Below are positions 20,872 through 31,739 of a stretch of 64,000 nt of DNA, piece after piece (positions within the stretch are counted from its first letter, which is position 1; every line of letters begins with the position of its first letter). Under the pieces are notes generated by a model. It ran no database searches. It was not told where the DNA came from and saw only the letters and a program-made list of their open reading frames with translations. The stretch is taken from NCBI GenBank assembly GCA_023548195.1, contig JAJHZJ010000532.1, positions 124,001 through 188,000 on the forward strand. Direction: 5' to 3'. This DNA is from Bettongia penicillata ogilbyi. Lineage: Eukaryota; Chordata; Mammalia; Diprotodontia; Potoroidae. The position numbers and the translations under genes were made by a program.

Positions 20872-23285
20872 TCATCAAGCTTTTATTAAGTGCCTGCTTA
20901 AGTGTATGTGTGAAGTTCTAGGAATATAAAGAAAAGCAAAAAAAAAGTTCCTTCTCTCAAGGAATTCATATACATAACACGCAACATGAGAACACAAACA
21001 AGGTATGTACAGGATGTATGGGAGGTAATCAGTACACGAAATGTATCAGCATTAAGGGATATCTAGAAAAGGTTCTTGTTGAAGGTGGGATTTTAGCTGG
21101 GGCTGGAAGGAAGCCAGAAAGGCCAGAAGATAGAGATGAGAAGGGAAAGACTTCCAGGTCTGGGGGAGAGGTTGTGAAAATGATTGGAGTCAGAAAATGG
21201 ATTGTTTTGTGTGAGCAAAAGCAAGGAGGTTTTGCCATTGGTTTGCCACATATGTGGGGGTGGGACGGGACATGGTATAGAAGGCGTGAGAAGACTGGAA
21301 AGTTAGGAGGGGGTCAGGTTAGTATCAAGAAGAGGATTTTATTTTCCATTGTGGAGGTGATAGCGACTCGTTGTCATTTATTGAATGGAGGGAAAGGGAA
21401 GTGGGAGGGTTAGGGGTTCAACCTTGCACTTTATTAAGATCACTTTGACAGCTTAGTGGAAGATGGAGAGAGACAAACCAGGAGGCTATTGCAGTAGTCT
21501 AGGTGGGACATAATGAGGGGCAGCCCCAGGCTAGCAACATTATCAGAGGAGAGAAAATATTTGAGGCAGGTTATGAAGGTAGAAAGAATAGGATTTCACA
21601 ACAAATTGCCAATGGATGGAGAGAGATTGGGGAACTGAAGATAACACACATCATTGTGAGCCAAGGTGGCTGGAAAGATAGTGCTTTCCTCAAAAGTGCC
21701 CTGAAAATTAGGAAGAGCAAGTTTGAAGAAAAAGATAAAGACAGCTTTGGGCATGTTCTAATTAAGATATATATAGAGCATCCACTTGGATATGTCTACT
21801 AGGCAGTTGGAGATGTGAGACTGGAGGTCAGGAGAGAGGTTAGGACTGAAAAATAAATCTGAGAATCAACTGCCCGAGAGATAATAATTTAATCCAAGAG
21901 TTGATGAGATAAGTAAACAAGTTAGTCTAGAGAGAGAAGAGAGGAGGATTAAGGATAGAGCATTGGGGGATACTCAGGGTTACTGGGAACAACGTGGATG
22001 AAAATCCAGCAAAGGAGCCTGAGGAGTGGTCAGATAGGTAAGAGGAGAACCAGGAGAGAGCCATGTCACAAAAATTTAGAAGAACATATTTAAAGAGGAA
22101 GTGATTGACAATGTCAAAGGCTGGGGGAAGGTCAAGAAGGTTAAAGACTAAGAAAAAGTCATGGGGCACCTAGGTGGTTCAGTGGATAGAGCACCAGCCC
22201 TGGAGTCAGGAGGACTTGAGTTCAAATCTGGACTCAGACACTTCACACTTACTTAGCTGTATGACCCTGGACACTTGACACTTAACCGCCATTGTATCTC
22301 AAAAAAAGAGAAAAAGTCATTAGATTCAGCAATTAAGAGATCATTAACTTTGGAGAGAGCAGTTTCATTTGAATGATTAGGTTAGAAGTCAGACTGTAGA
22401 GAGTTAGGAAGGGAATGAGAGAAAAGAAAGTGGGCATACTTTTTGTAGCCTGCCTCACTGAATTTAGCCAGAGAAGGGAGGAGAGACAGGGGGATGGATG
22501 GCCCAAGTAGCTGTTTCTTAAGAATGGGGAAGACATGGGTATATTTGTAGGCAATAGGGAAGCATCCAGTAGACAAAGAGATTGAAGATGAGTTAGAAAA
22601 TAGGAATGATAGGGCATTTGTTGCAGAAGATGGGATGAAGTAGGATCTCTTGTGCATGTAAAGGGGTTTGCCTTGGCAATGAGAAGAGCCCCGTCCTCTT
22701 GTGAGAGAGGACTGAAAGAGGAGATAGAGGTGGAAGGCACCTGAATAATGTAAGATGGGGACGGGGTGGGGAAAGAAGGAGCTCTTGGGGAGTGACCTCA
22801 GTTTTCTCTGTGAAATGGACAAAATTCTCAGATGAGAGAATGGGGAGAGGGGAGCTATGGGAGATTTGAAGAGGGTTAAAAAGTCTGGAAAAGGGGTGTA
22901 ATTAAGTGGGATGGGAATTGATTAGGAAGGTGTAAAAGGATAGCATTGCTTCAGTAAGGGTCCTGTTGAGATTATATATAATAAAGTGGATTAGTTAACT
23001 TGGTTTATGTGATTTTCTGCAGTACTGTTTAGTAGTACAGGAGTAAGAACTAAAGCAGTAGATGGTGAGAGTAAGGATAAGGTTGGCAGTAGGATAAGGG
23101 AAACAGAGAATTAAGAGAAAAGGACAATGTTGACACCCAAGGGTCAAAATGGGGAAAGCAGGGAGAGTGAAGCCGGTGCAAGGGGGATGGCCTGGGAAAG
23201 AACTGAGGGGGTGACAGACTGGAGGAATGAAGTGGGATGATGAAAAAGGTTTGGAGTTCAAGGACAAAGGGAAAGGCAGAATGAC
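20872..23285 (-). mobile_element. L2 LINE, antisense, about 2.4 kb with reverse-transcriptase remnants
   Basis: The + strand opens with the antisense L2 end ('cttttattaagtgcctgctt') and runs on as G-rich antisense coding sequence. On the minus strand, 22169-21927 encodes an RT piece with LLDLPPAFDIVNHFLFKY and ALSWFSSYLSD, recognisable as the L2/CR1 RT block around the AFD motif. Further upstream in the element, SISLSTGCFPIAYKYTHVFP (minus strand, 22822-22382) is another RT segment, in a different frame from its neighbour. Several stops and frameshifts make it inactive. The 5' endonuclease part is missing or unrecognisable. A SINE interrupts it at 22163-22308. Confidence 0.9.
22163..22308 (+). 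mobile_element. Short marsupial tRNA-SINE, sense, inserted in L2 with perfect 12-bp TSD
   Basis: It has the head 'ggggcacctaggtggttcag', the B-box-like 'ttgagttcaaatctgg' and a short A tail. The duplication 'agaaaaagtcat' is exact at 22151-22162 and 22309-22320. Perfect flanks and low divergence suggest a comparatively recent insertion. Confidence 0.95.
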
Positions 23286-23410
23286 GATAGATCAGGGAAC
23301 TTCAGAGTTCACGAACACTGAAAGTGATGCTTGTCACTGGTGGCAAGACTAAGGCTGTGACTCTCTTTTTCTGTGGCTTTTAGCAATCATACTTACATTT
23401 CCAAGAAAAA

Positions 23411-23662
23411 GTCCTATGGCAGAAAGAATACAGAACCCGGAGTTCAGGGAGATCAAGTTTCATATGTAGCCTCTGACACACTAGCTTATGAGTGTGAGGA
23501 AATCACTTAATCTCTGTGAGCTTCCGGAAAATGGGGAATAATGTTAATAATAAATAATATTATTTCCACTACCTATCTTAGGAGATTGCTGTAAAAAATA
23601 AGTGAGACTATGTATGTTAAGTGCTTTGTAAACTATCAAGTGCTATAGAAATGTGATTTATT
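23411..23662 (+). mobile_element. MIR-like SINE, sense
   Basis: Visible phrases are 'gtcctatggcagaaagaata', 'atgagtgtgaggaaatcact', 'cttccggaaaatggggaata' and the tail 'tgctttgtaaactatcaagt'. Confidence 0.8.
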
Positions 23663-24130
23663 AATAAAAAATCTGTTTAAAACATTATGTGGTTGAGATA
23701 TATTATTATTGACTGAACAGGCAAGTGTCCTGCTATAGTTCAGCTATGCTGTGTCTCAGTCAATCCTTAGCTTAACTAAAGTAGATGGATAATTTATATT
23801 GCTATACAGCTCTGGACATTAGCCAGGATTCTTATTTAGTGTATGTAATATTCAACAACTGTGTGATGTCTGCACACTTCCTGGTGTGTGTGTGCGTCTG
23901 TGTATCTGTATATATTTAGCACAGTGGATAAGCTAGTTAAAATTCTACATAAACCAAAATGCAAAAGTCCCTTCTTTAAGTGAGTATACTTTATCATGAT
24001 TGTCATGAAAAATAAAGTTACCAAACTGAAGGCATGTTTACATCTCAGATAGTTCCTATACAATGGACATTATTTTTTTTTATAATGGACATTAGCCAAC
24101 CTGTCACAATACTCACTATATGTATACTTT
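23663..24130. other. No recognised gene or repeat
   Basis: AT-rich sequence with a short TG-rich patch near 23884-23912. The 75-codon minus-strand frame has no domain. Confidence 0.5.
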
Positions 24131-25020
24131 AATTGTAATTATAATTGTTTTTCTCATCCACTTCCAAGGTTTCAAATATTACCTCTATGTAGATGATTCC
24201 CCAAACAATATCCCTAATCTAGACTTTTCTCAACAGGCTCCAGACCGATATTGTTAGCTTGTGTCTCTGCTTCCAAATCAGACGAACTCTCCGTCCCCCG
24301 CCCACCCCATTCCTCTTTGGACAGCTCTGTTTCTGACAATATCACTGTCATTTATCCAGTCACCCATACTGGGAGCCTTAGTTTTGTCTCTGACTTTTTC
24401 TTCTTTAACTACCATGTCTACTCAGTTACCATGTGCTGTCACTTCTACGTTTTCGAGATCTCTGCCATCTGTGTTCTCCTCCCTGTTCCCACTGACATCA
24501 TCCACCTAAACAACTGCAGTCATCTCTTAATGCAATCTCTCCTCATTTAGGCTTCCCTCCGCGCCCCCTCCAGCCCAATTCACACTTTCTATCATTGCTG
24601 GATTATTTTTCTTTATGCATAAAAACTGATAATGTTCCCCCTGCTCAATTTCTTCAGGGATTATCTGTTCAATAACATTTGAAGTCCTTAGACTGGCATT
24701 CAAGGCCGTTCACGTTTTGGCATCACCACATTTTTCTGTTGTTACCAGACACCACTCCTTTCTCCATAACTGGACTGGATTACCCACTTGCTCTTCTGAC
24801 TCTCTACCTCTTCCATAGCTGTCACTCCCTCAGCTCCCATTTTGCTCTGTTGAATTCCTACCTATCTTTTAAGACCCAGTTTGATTATAATCTCCACAAG
24901 GTAGAAATGATATTAGCCTTTTTTGACCTCTCATAGAACTTTGTATTTCTCTTATGCATTCAGTACAATCTGTTTTGCATTATATTCATTTGTGAATGGG
25001 ATCCACTACTGATGTCCTCC
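24131..25020 (+). mobile_element. L2-like LINE 3' coding and tail region, sense
   Basis: C/T-rich text follows the order of the sense L2 3' half: 'attacctctatgtagatgat' (the YADD-like position of RT), 'gtcctagactg'-like block at 24685 ('ttgaagtccttagactggca'), 'gttgaattcctacctatctt' and 'ataatctccacaaggtagaa'. Frames at 24251-24550 and 24679-24936 are remnants or chance. Confidence 0.7.
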
Positions 25021-25114
25021 TCTAAGACTTTTCTTGGTGTGGATATGATACTGATTTCTTCATTTTGTTCTAGGAAAGGCGATAACTCAGGGTGATGTTA
25101 TTAAACTGGAAATG

Positions 25115-25325
25115 TTTGGTGTATAATAATAATAGCAGGGATATATATATTTTTTTGATCCTTAAAACAACCCCTGTGAAGAAGGCACTGCTATTATCCC
25201 TATTTTACAGAAGGAAAAGCTGAAGCTGAGAGCATGGCTTATGTGGTGTCACATAGCTAGTAAGTATCTGAGGCTGGATTTGATCTTCCTCATTCCAAAT
25301 CTAGCACTCCATCTACTTTGGAACC
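25115..25325 (-). mobile_element. MIR-like SINE, antisense
   Basis: 'ttaaaacaacccctgtgaag', 'ctattatccctattttacag', 'gtcacatagctagtaagtat' and 'ctagcactccatctactttg' give the full antisense order. Confidence 0.82.
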
Positions 25326-25387
25326 CAGGTACACATGGGCTGTGTATGGATTGCATGCTTTTTGTTCAAGAACTACTGTGTTATAAA

Positions 25388-25487
25388 CTCATTAAATTGT
25401 AAGCTTCTTGAGGGCAGGGATTATCTTTTGCCTCTTTGTGTGTTCCCGGTGCTTAGTACAGTGTCTGGCACATAGAAGTCACTTAAA
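25388..25487 (+). mobile_element. L2 3' terminus, sense
   Basis: Hallmark ending: 'gtaagcttcttgagggcagg', 'ggtgcttagtacagtgtctg', 'gcacatagaagtcactta'. Confidence 0.85.
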
Positions 25488-25689
25488 GGACCAGTATGCC
25501 TACTTGTGAATATTCACTACCACAGAAGGATGCTCATTAGGTAATGGATTATTTGGTCCTCACAATTCACGAAACAAATATAAATAGGCAATGACACTTA
25601 GCATTGTGTTGTCCCTTTTGGATAATGGAGGGAGCACCTGTCCTGTTCTTTCAAAGAATTGATGTGTGCATGTTATAGCTGCCTTGCTA

Positions 25690-25825
25690 GGCAGCAAACT
25701 CATTAGAGTAGGGCTCATATTGTACTTATCTTTGTATCTCTCCTCATGCCTACCTTAGACTCTGACCATATTACTTACTTAATAAGTATTTATTATACTA
25801 TCTTGAATTTAATTGAACTGAATGG
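25690..25825 (+). mobile_element. L2 3' terminus, sense, worn
   Basis: 'gcaaactcattagagtaggg', 'acttatctttgtatctctcc' and 'aataagtatttattatacta' follow the L2 end with substitutions. Confidence 0.6.
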
Positions 25826-25827
25826 TA

Positions 25828-26150
25828 AGTCAATATGGTAGACTGAAAAGAATACTGGATTGGAATATGTAGAGACCTAGATTCTTGTTTCCCCTAGATT
25901 CTACCTGACTGTGACTTGGGCCAAGTTACTGGGCAGCTTCTTGATAGGGCACTGGACTTGGCATCAGGAAGACTTGGATTTAAATCCTATGTCAATCAAT
26001 AAAATACCTACTAGCTGTGGGAACTGGACAAGTCCCTTAAGCACTCTGTGCCTGGGTTTCCTCATCTGTAAAATGAGGTTTGACTTAATGGCCTTTGTGG
26101 TGACTTAACGGTCTTTATGATCCCTTCAACTTTGTCTATAATTTCATGAC
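25828..26150 (+). mobile_element. Two abutting or nested sense SINEs
   Basis: A first MIR-like body (25828-25930) ends at 'cttgggccaagttac'. A second tRNA head starts directly after ('tgggcagcttcttgataggg') with 'aggaagacttggatttaaat' and CORE 'tttcctcatctgtaaaatga'. Two tail phrases follow near 26070-26150, which would fit the second SINE having inserted in the first. Confidence 0.65.
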
Positions 26151-26154
26151 TAAA

Positions 26155-27560
26155 TGTTCAATGACTAAAAATTCTTGAAGGTCCTTTCTGTAATTCTGTA
26201 CTAACCACTTAACTTTAAAAAAGTTACCAGCTCACTTGTTATGATTTCCTCTTGGTTTAAGACAGGCAATGAGTTGTGGTGCCTCTTCCTGCCATTTACT
26301 TAATTTGATATGTATTTATATTCATTGTTTTCCTTTTTATGAAGGAAGGCCTTCACAAATGGAGGTCAATAGTCATGCTTCAGAGCAGATGGTATTTCAT
26401 CTCTCCCTGGGCAAAGGTAGACTTTGAACAGTGAAATGCTTTTTGAATGGAAGGAAATACATTATTTGACAGAAGAAGAGTGGGGAGTTTCTAGTCAACA
26501 TTTTCCATTAATTCCTGTTACCATGGTGAAAACATTTGGTGAGTGCTTTCTCCATTTCAGCACTTCCTTTCAGGACAGGGACTGACGTGCAGTTGTCTGA
26601 ATATTTTATTATTATATTATTCCCTTCTTGTAAGGGAAAACATTCTACTTTTAAAGTAAAAAGTATGACAAACGATTTCAGTGTGAATCTGTGTGGTAGA
26701 ACCAATTTATTTAATAAATACAGAAGAAGGAGGAGCCACAGCTGGAAAAAAAAAACCCCACTGAAGTCCAGTATACCTACTTTTTAAAAGATAATCATCA
26801 CTTTTATTTAAGTCTTGTGTAACTCTTTATAGAGGCATTACTACCTCGGGTCACATCCACAAAAACACTAAGGATCTATGATTACCAAAGTATATCTGTT
26901 GTTCAAAATTTACATCGCAACCTAAAAACCATGACAAAGAAAACAAACATCTTAGGAATTTTTGTAAACCTATTTAATAGAAATATGTTTCTGATGTGAG
27001 TGGGTGTGAGTATAAAAGAACAAAAACGGATTATTATGATCTTGGGAAGTACTTGAAAACTGAAGACTCCTGCAATGGGTCGAAAAGTCAAGTACTTCCA
27101 CTTTACACCTATTTGTCACTGGGGCCTTCCTCTTTGGAAATCAGTGTTAATTTGTGTGTTTAAAAAGAAAAGTTGCTAACTTTGAGAGGTGAAGTTTAAG
27201 GCCCAGAGATCTACTTTTCACCTTTAAAACAATATACACAGTGACTACTTATAATGTAAATGAGAAGAACAACCACCACAAAACAATCAAAACTGAATAT
27301 TATAAAATTATAAAGACAAAGCTTAGTCCTAAAGAAGAGATATGAGAGTGATACTGTCCCATCCTCCTTGGTCGAGATCATGGCACATGGATATGGAACA
27401 TTGCATAACATGCCATTTTTTTTCTTGGTAATGTGCTAATTGATTTGGATGATTTTTTTCCCTCTAAAAATATTTTGTTTATAAGAAATGGCTTTCTGGG
27501 AATGAAGACATCTAGGCAATGTAAAAACAAAAAACATCAATAAGAGTCTATTAAAAAAAC
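26155..27560. other. Repeat-poor stretch without recognised gene
   Basis: About 1.4 kb of AT-rich sequence. No family, microsatellite or convincing exon is visible. Frames of 62 to 83 codons lack domains and overlap on both strands. Confidence 0.45.
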
Positions 27561-27569
27561 TATTTAGAT

Positions 27570-27760
27570 TAGGGATTCTTTACCTGAGGTCTGTGAGCTT
27601 TTTTTTTAAATTGTTATAACTATATTTCAACATAATTGACTTCTTTGGCATCCTATACATTTTATTTTACATATTTAAAAACATGATTCTGAGACAGGGC
27701 TCCCAGGCTTCACCAGATTGACAGAGGGGTTCCTGACATAGAAAAGATTAAGAACCCTTG
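27570..27760. mobile_element. Short hAT MITE, related to the element at 20272-20781
   Basis: The termini 'agggattctttacct' and 'agattaagaacccttg' are inverted relatives. The interior shares 'ctatatttcaacataatt' and 'ccaggcttcaccaga' with the copy near 20.7 kb. The flanks 'atttagat' and 'cttgagac' could be a decayed 8-bp TSD. Confidence 0.75.
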
Positions 27761-28236
27761 CTTGAGACCCTAAATTGTCTGTCTCAAATGAATAACAGAC
27801 CTCAGATTTATTAGGAAAGCTTTTAAAATATCAGTACTTCAGGACTGTCCCTGCTCGGACTATTTTCTTCATTGTTGCAGAACACAACTCATCCCATCCC
27901 TTTAATATCATCTTATCTTGTGCTGTTCTAATCTATGACCCACCCACGTGCCACTTCCCACCCTCTACCTCTCCACTAGGGCAGATCTAGCCAAAGGACC
28001 GAAGGCATTCTGAACGTTTGAATTGCAACAGAGGCTACTTATTCTCACTCTGACTGGAGGCACCTCCTTTTCTGGTTATACAGGTACTAGAATCATATCT
28101 TTTATGCCCCTTTCCCTATGTAAGTCATAACCTAAAGGTTAGTTTTGCCCACCATGGATCTTTTTCCTTTGGCTCAGATTATTTTGATTACATAAGATTA
28201 TATGATTCATAGCCATATAGGCATCACTGGAACAGT
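27761..28236. other. No recognised gene or repeat
   Basis: Unclassified sequence of moderate GC content. Confidence 0.5.
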
Positions 28237-28310
28237 TAGTCATCAAGAAACATTTATTAAATGCCTACTATGTGCTAAGCATTTCCAAAAGAATGAAGTC
28301 CAACTTGCTT
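28237..28310 (-). mobile_element. L2 3' terminus, antisense
   Basis: 'agtcatcaagaaacatttat' then 'aatgcctactatgtgctaag' is the antisense L2 end. Confidence 0.75.
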
Positions 28311-28690
28311 CCCTCCTTCAATTTACTTCTGAGTTTAGCTCATTTCCTGTAAACGACATCTGTCCAAGATGTAGAGAATGGACTAAGTTCAGGAGTTGCC
28401 CTTCTGACTGCATGTCACCATTCGGGCAATAACGCATGCTTTCTCCATTTGGTTTTGCTTGGCGCATTTCTTCTGTATGACTGTGTTTTTGAGAAGGATA
28501 CATAGTATTCTGGGACTCAGGGCAATCGGTGTAATGCCATCTGCAATGTGAGGATTTTCAGAAGCCTTAATATTTGGGCTTTATTTAGGAAATTAACCAT
28601 AACCACAGTGGACATCTTTGGCAAGCATTTCTCATTTTTGTGAAGTGCTTAATATTGATATTCAGATGATCATTGAACAGTGTTATCTCT
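28311..28690. other. No recognised gene or repeat
   Basis: Overlapping 76- and 61-codon frames on opposite strands at 28202-28503 show no domain and partly cover the L2 fragment. Confidence 0.45.
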
Positions 28691-28694
28691 GTGG

Positions 28695-29215
28695 TTCTAT
28701 TTTTTAAAAAAAAATAGTATTTAATTTTTCCAATTACATGTAAGGACAAATTTTAACATTCATTTAAAAATGAGTTACAAATTTTCTCTTTCCCTGCTCT
28801 GATAAGCAATTTCATATAGATTATATATGTGCAATTATGTAAAACACATTTCTAAATTAGTCATGCTGTGAAAGAAGCAACAGACAAAAACAAAAAAAAA
28901 TAAAAAAATAAAGAAAGTGAAGATAGCATGCTTTGATTTACATTCAGAATAGAGTATCTCTTTCTCTGGATGCAGATATCCTTTTTCATGATGAGTCCTT
29001 TGTAATTGTCTTAGATCATTATTTTGCTGAGAATAACTAAGCAATTCATAGTTGATCACTGTACAGTATGACTGTATACAATGTTCTCCTGGTTCTGCTC
29101 ACTTCACTTTGCATCAGTTTATGCAAGACTTTACAGGTTTTTCTGAAATCATCCTGCTCATCATTTCTATAGACAATAGTATTCCATTACATTCATATAT
29201 GGGGTTGCATTTTTC
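28695..29215 (-). mobile_element. L1 3' end, antisense, 5'-truncated
   Basis: Inverted poly(A) and 3'UTR ('tttaatttttccaattacat', 'aaaacacatttctaaattag'), then 'tgttctcctggttctgctca' and 'tagtattccattacattcat' in the antisense ORF2 tail. Only the last stretch of ORF2 is kept. Confidence 0.9.
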
Positions 29216-29685
29216 AAGGGAACTGGTTTGATTTTAACATTTACATAGGTGATACAGTAGGGTTGGTAAGGGTAAATTTTGCTCTGTATGTGGAAATTTT
29301 GTGTCTTTTTCATAATGGAAAAACAAACAGAAACAATGGGATCTCATATTTTCTGCACTTCTCAATTAGTGGTATGACTATGTAGATGTAGTCTGCTCTA
29401 AGTAATCACCTGTGAAAGTGTATCTTCTCTAGGGTTTTCATCAAGGATACTCTTAGTGCACACATAGACAATTCTCACAAAGATTTTAGCACACTTATGT
29501 AGTAAGTCCATGGATCAATAATTACTTATGTCATCCTGATAGCTTCTTTTAGGTACAAATTAACACAATGTGTGATTTCTTGCTTTCTTTATGAATCTTC
29601 CCCAATTTGAGATATCTGGGGAAAGAAAGAACCACTATGTGGCTTTAAAATTGTGTAGCCTCCAGCCCAAATGTTTTATGTTGGG
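29216..29685. other. No recognised gene or repeat
   Basis: AT-rich unclassified sequence. Confidence 0.5.

Positions 29686-29687
<2 letters not shown>

Positions 29688-29732
<45 letters not shown>
29688..29732. repeat. (TG)n microsatellite
   Basis: About 22 uninterrupted TG units after a G6 run. Alternating purine-pyrimidine sequence of this kind can adopt Z-DNA. Confidence 0.97.
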
Positions 29733-29733
<1 letters not shown>

Positions 29734-29927
29734 ATTTGGTCAGATCAAGTAATTTTTTTTTCAAATTTCATCTATTGAAGTGCCATTCCCACTTCCTCAT
29801 ATAGCATATCAGTTCTTGGGTGGTAAATTCCAAATGTTGGGGTTCATCTGTCCTCATGATAAGAAAAGATTGCATTCCAGTCTTCCCTTGACAGTCAGTT
29901 TTCATTGTGGCTTGCCATTCTCCAGTG

Positions 29928-30165
29928 CAGCAGTGTGGTATAGTAGATAAAGATCTGGTCTCAGAGCCCAAAAGATCTGGGTTCAAGTCCTGGCTCCAAA
30001 ATACACTTTCTCTATGAACCTGGGCAAGTTGTGTGATTTCTCAGTGCTCTAGGAAATTCTCCAAGACTCTAAGTTGCAGAGAAGGTGCAGACCTTCTTTG
30101 GTAAAGGGAGTCTCCTCCTTTTGGATTTCTTTAGACACTGAGATGATTGATCCAACCCTTCTCCC
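29928..30165 (+). mobile_element. Marsupial tRNA-SINE of the second type, sense
   Basis: Head 'gcagcagtgtggtatagtag', 'gatctgggttcaagtcctgg' (B box-like), 'tctcagtgctctaggaaatt', 'ctaagttgcagagaaggtgc'. It shares its layout with 12860-13075. Confidence 0.82.
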
Positions 30166-31738
30166 ATTCTCCATTAAGAGGCATTGAGGTGTCAATGTAT
30201 TCACTTGCAAAAGAAAGTTGCTTACTTTGAAGGGTGGAGATTGTGGTCTGTGTGTCCATTTTTCATTGAAGTTCTTACCTTTATATCCTTTAGATTCTAG
30301 ATCACCTCACTCAGAGGATCAGCAGATTTCCTAATGAATGGCAAAAGACTCTTTAATATTAATATTTTCATTTTGCTTCTTGCTGAAACCTTTCAAGTTG
30401 GGGATGGGAGGAAGTAAAGAAGAATATGATTTCCCTACCTAAAGTTTAATTCATTTGAAAATTCAGTTCTCAAGCCAAGATCTGGATTGATGTACGCATC
30501 AATATTTATAGCTAGCAATTCATAAGGAAGTCAATTCCGTTCCATGTTTACATACCTCATTTCGACTGGTAGTGTAGATATACTCTGAAAGATTAGAGGA
30601 CGACTGTTGGTTTGTCAAGGGGGTTTTTGGTACTGATTCTACACAATCCGGATGGTTTACTTTTGATATATATATTTTACTTAATTTTGCTGAAATCTCT
30701 GTTACTGATAGGCAATAGTTTTTTTTTAACATTTATAAAAAAGGTGTGATATAACCATTCTGTACTCCTATTACATTCAAAAGAAGTGAAAATACTAAGG
30801 GAATAGATCCCATATGATTACAGATCTGGCTATAATGAAGATATATTTTGAAAGTATTATAAAACTTAAAAAAGTGAACTGTGTTGATAAATTTCCACAT
30901 ACAAGTAGAGGAGAAAAAAGGATTATATGTAATACTAATAACAATAAATGCTAGCTGTTATTGTTATCACATAACTGTTTTATATTCCTATATGTGGAAT
31001 GGGGAGGTGTTCATTAAACTCAGAATAAAAAATACAATTTTATTTAAAAGGAAAGTCTTTATGCATTTAAAAGTTTATAAACAAAATGGAATTCACTTTC
31101 AATTCCCTTCATTAATACATCTAAAATGCTTCTGAAAAAAAGAAGACTCTAAAAGGCGTATTACATAGAATAAGATAAATTGAATGATTTTTGTAATTAT
31201 ATAATTAATCAAGAAAATCAGGAAAATTATAAAACATCAGTCTTTCTAAAATGTTCCTCATCTACTCCACGGTTCTGTGGATTACAGTTATAAAACAACC
31301 TTGTTGCTTAGCAACAAGCTTACATATAATGCTGCTCCATGTACGAACTCTAAAGGTTAACCCTTTAGAAATTGAAATTTCTGGAATGACTGGAAAACAT
31401 GAACCTATTAACCTTGAAAAAGAGTCATGAGGTGCACTTAAAATGCAAAACAAAGGACCCAAATCAGGTGCTGTCTCAAAAGAAGGCAATGTATAGAGAT
31501 CTCAAAAGTGTCTGAAAAGTGATTTCAAATTTAGAAATTCTAACCAAAGAAAGGCATTTGAAACAATTGTTTTAAAAGATATTGTCTTTCTTTTCATATC
31601 CCACTCGTTAAAGGCTTTATTCTCCTCCTCCCTTCTCTGCGACTTTTATTGTTATCATGTAGTCAAAAGCCAATTGTGCAATGACATACCCAATTTCTAC
31701 CTCTCCCTCTTAGAAAATCAGGTGCTTCCTTCGAGTTT
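30166..31738. other. Repeat-poor stretch with a palindrome
   Basis: About 1.6 kb of AT-rich, apparently unique sequence with no recognised repeat or exon. It holds the RFX-like palindrome at 31300-31318. The short frames here are not convincing. Confidence 0.5.
31300..31318. promoter_or_regulatory. 19-bp palindrome containing a perfect RFX X-box-like site
   Basis: CTTGTTGCTTAGCAACAAG has 9-base arms around one central base. Its core GTTGC-TTA-GCAAC matches the inverted RGYAAC half-sites bound by RFX-family winged-helix factors. About 33 bases downstream, 'taaaggttaacccttta' (31351-31367) is a second near-palindrome. Function is inferred from motif shape only; no gene is visible beside it. 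Confidence 0.45.
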
Positions 31739-31739
31739 T

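Noticed and set aside
22163..22308. tRNA gene at the SINE head
   Set aside because: Box A and B-like motifs are SINE promoter relics; no complete cloverleaf with anticodon arm is evident, and many other copies look alike.
22333..22822. 135- and 146-codon minus-strand frames as genes
   Set aside because: They are overlapping frames of L2 reverse-transcriptase sequence, shifted against one another.
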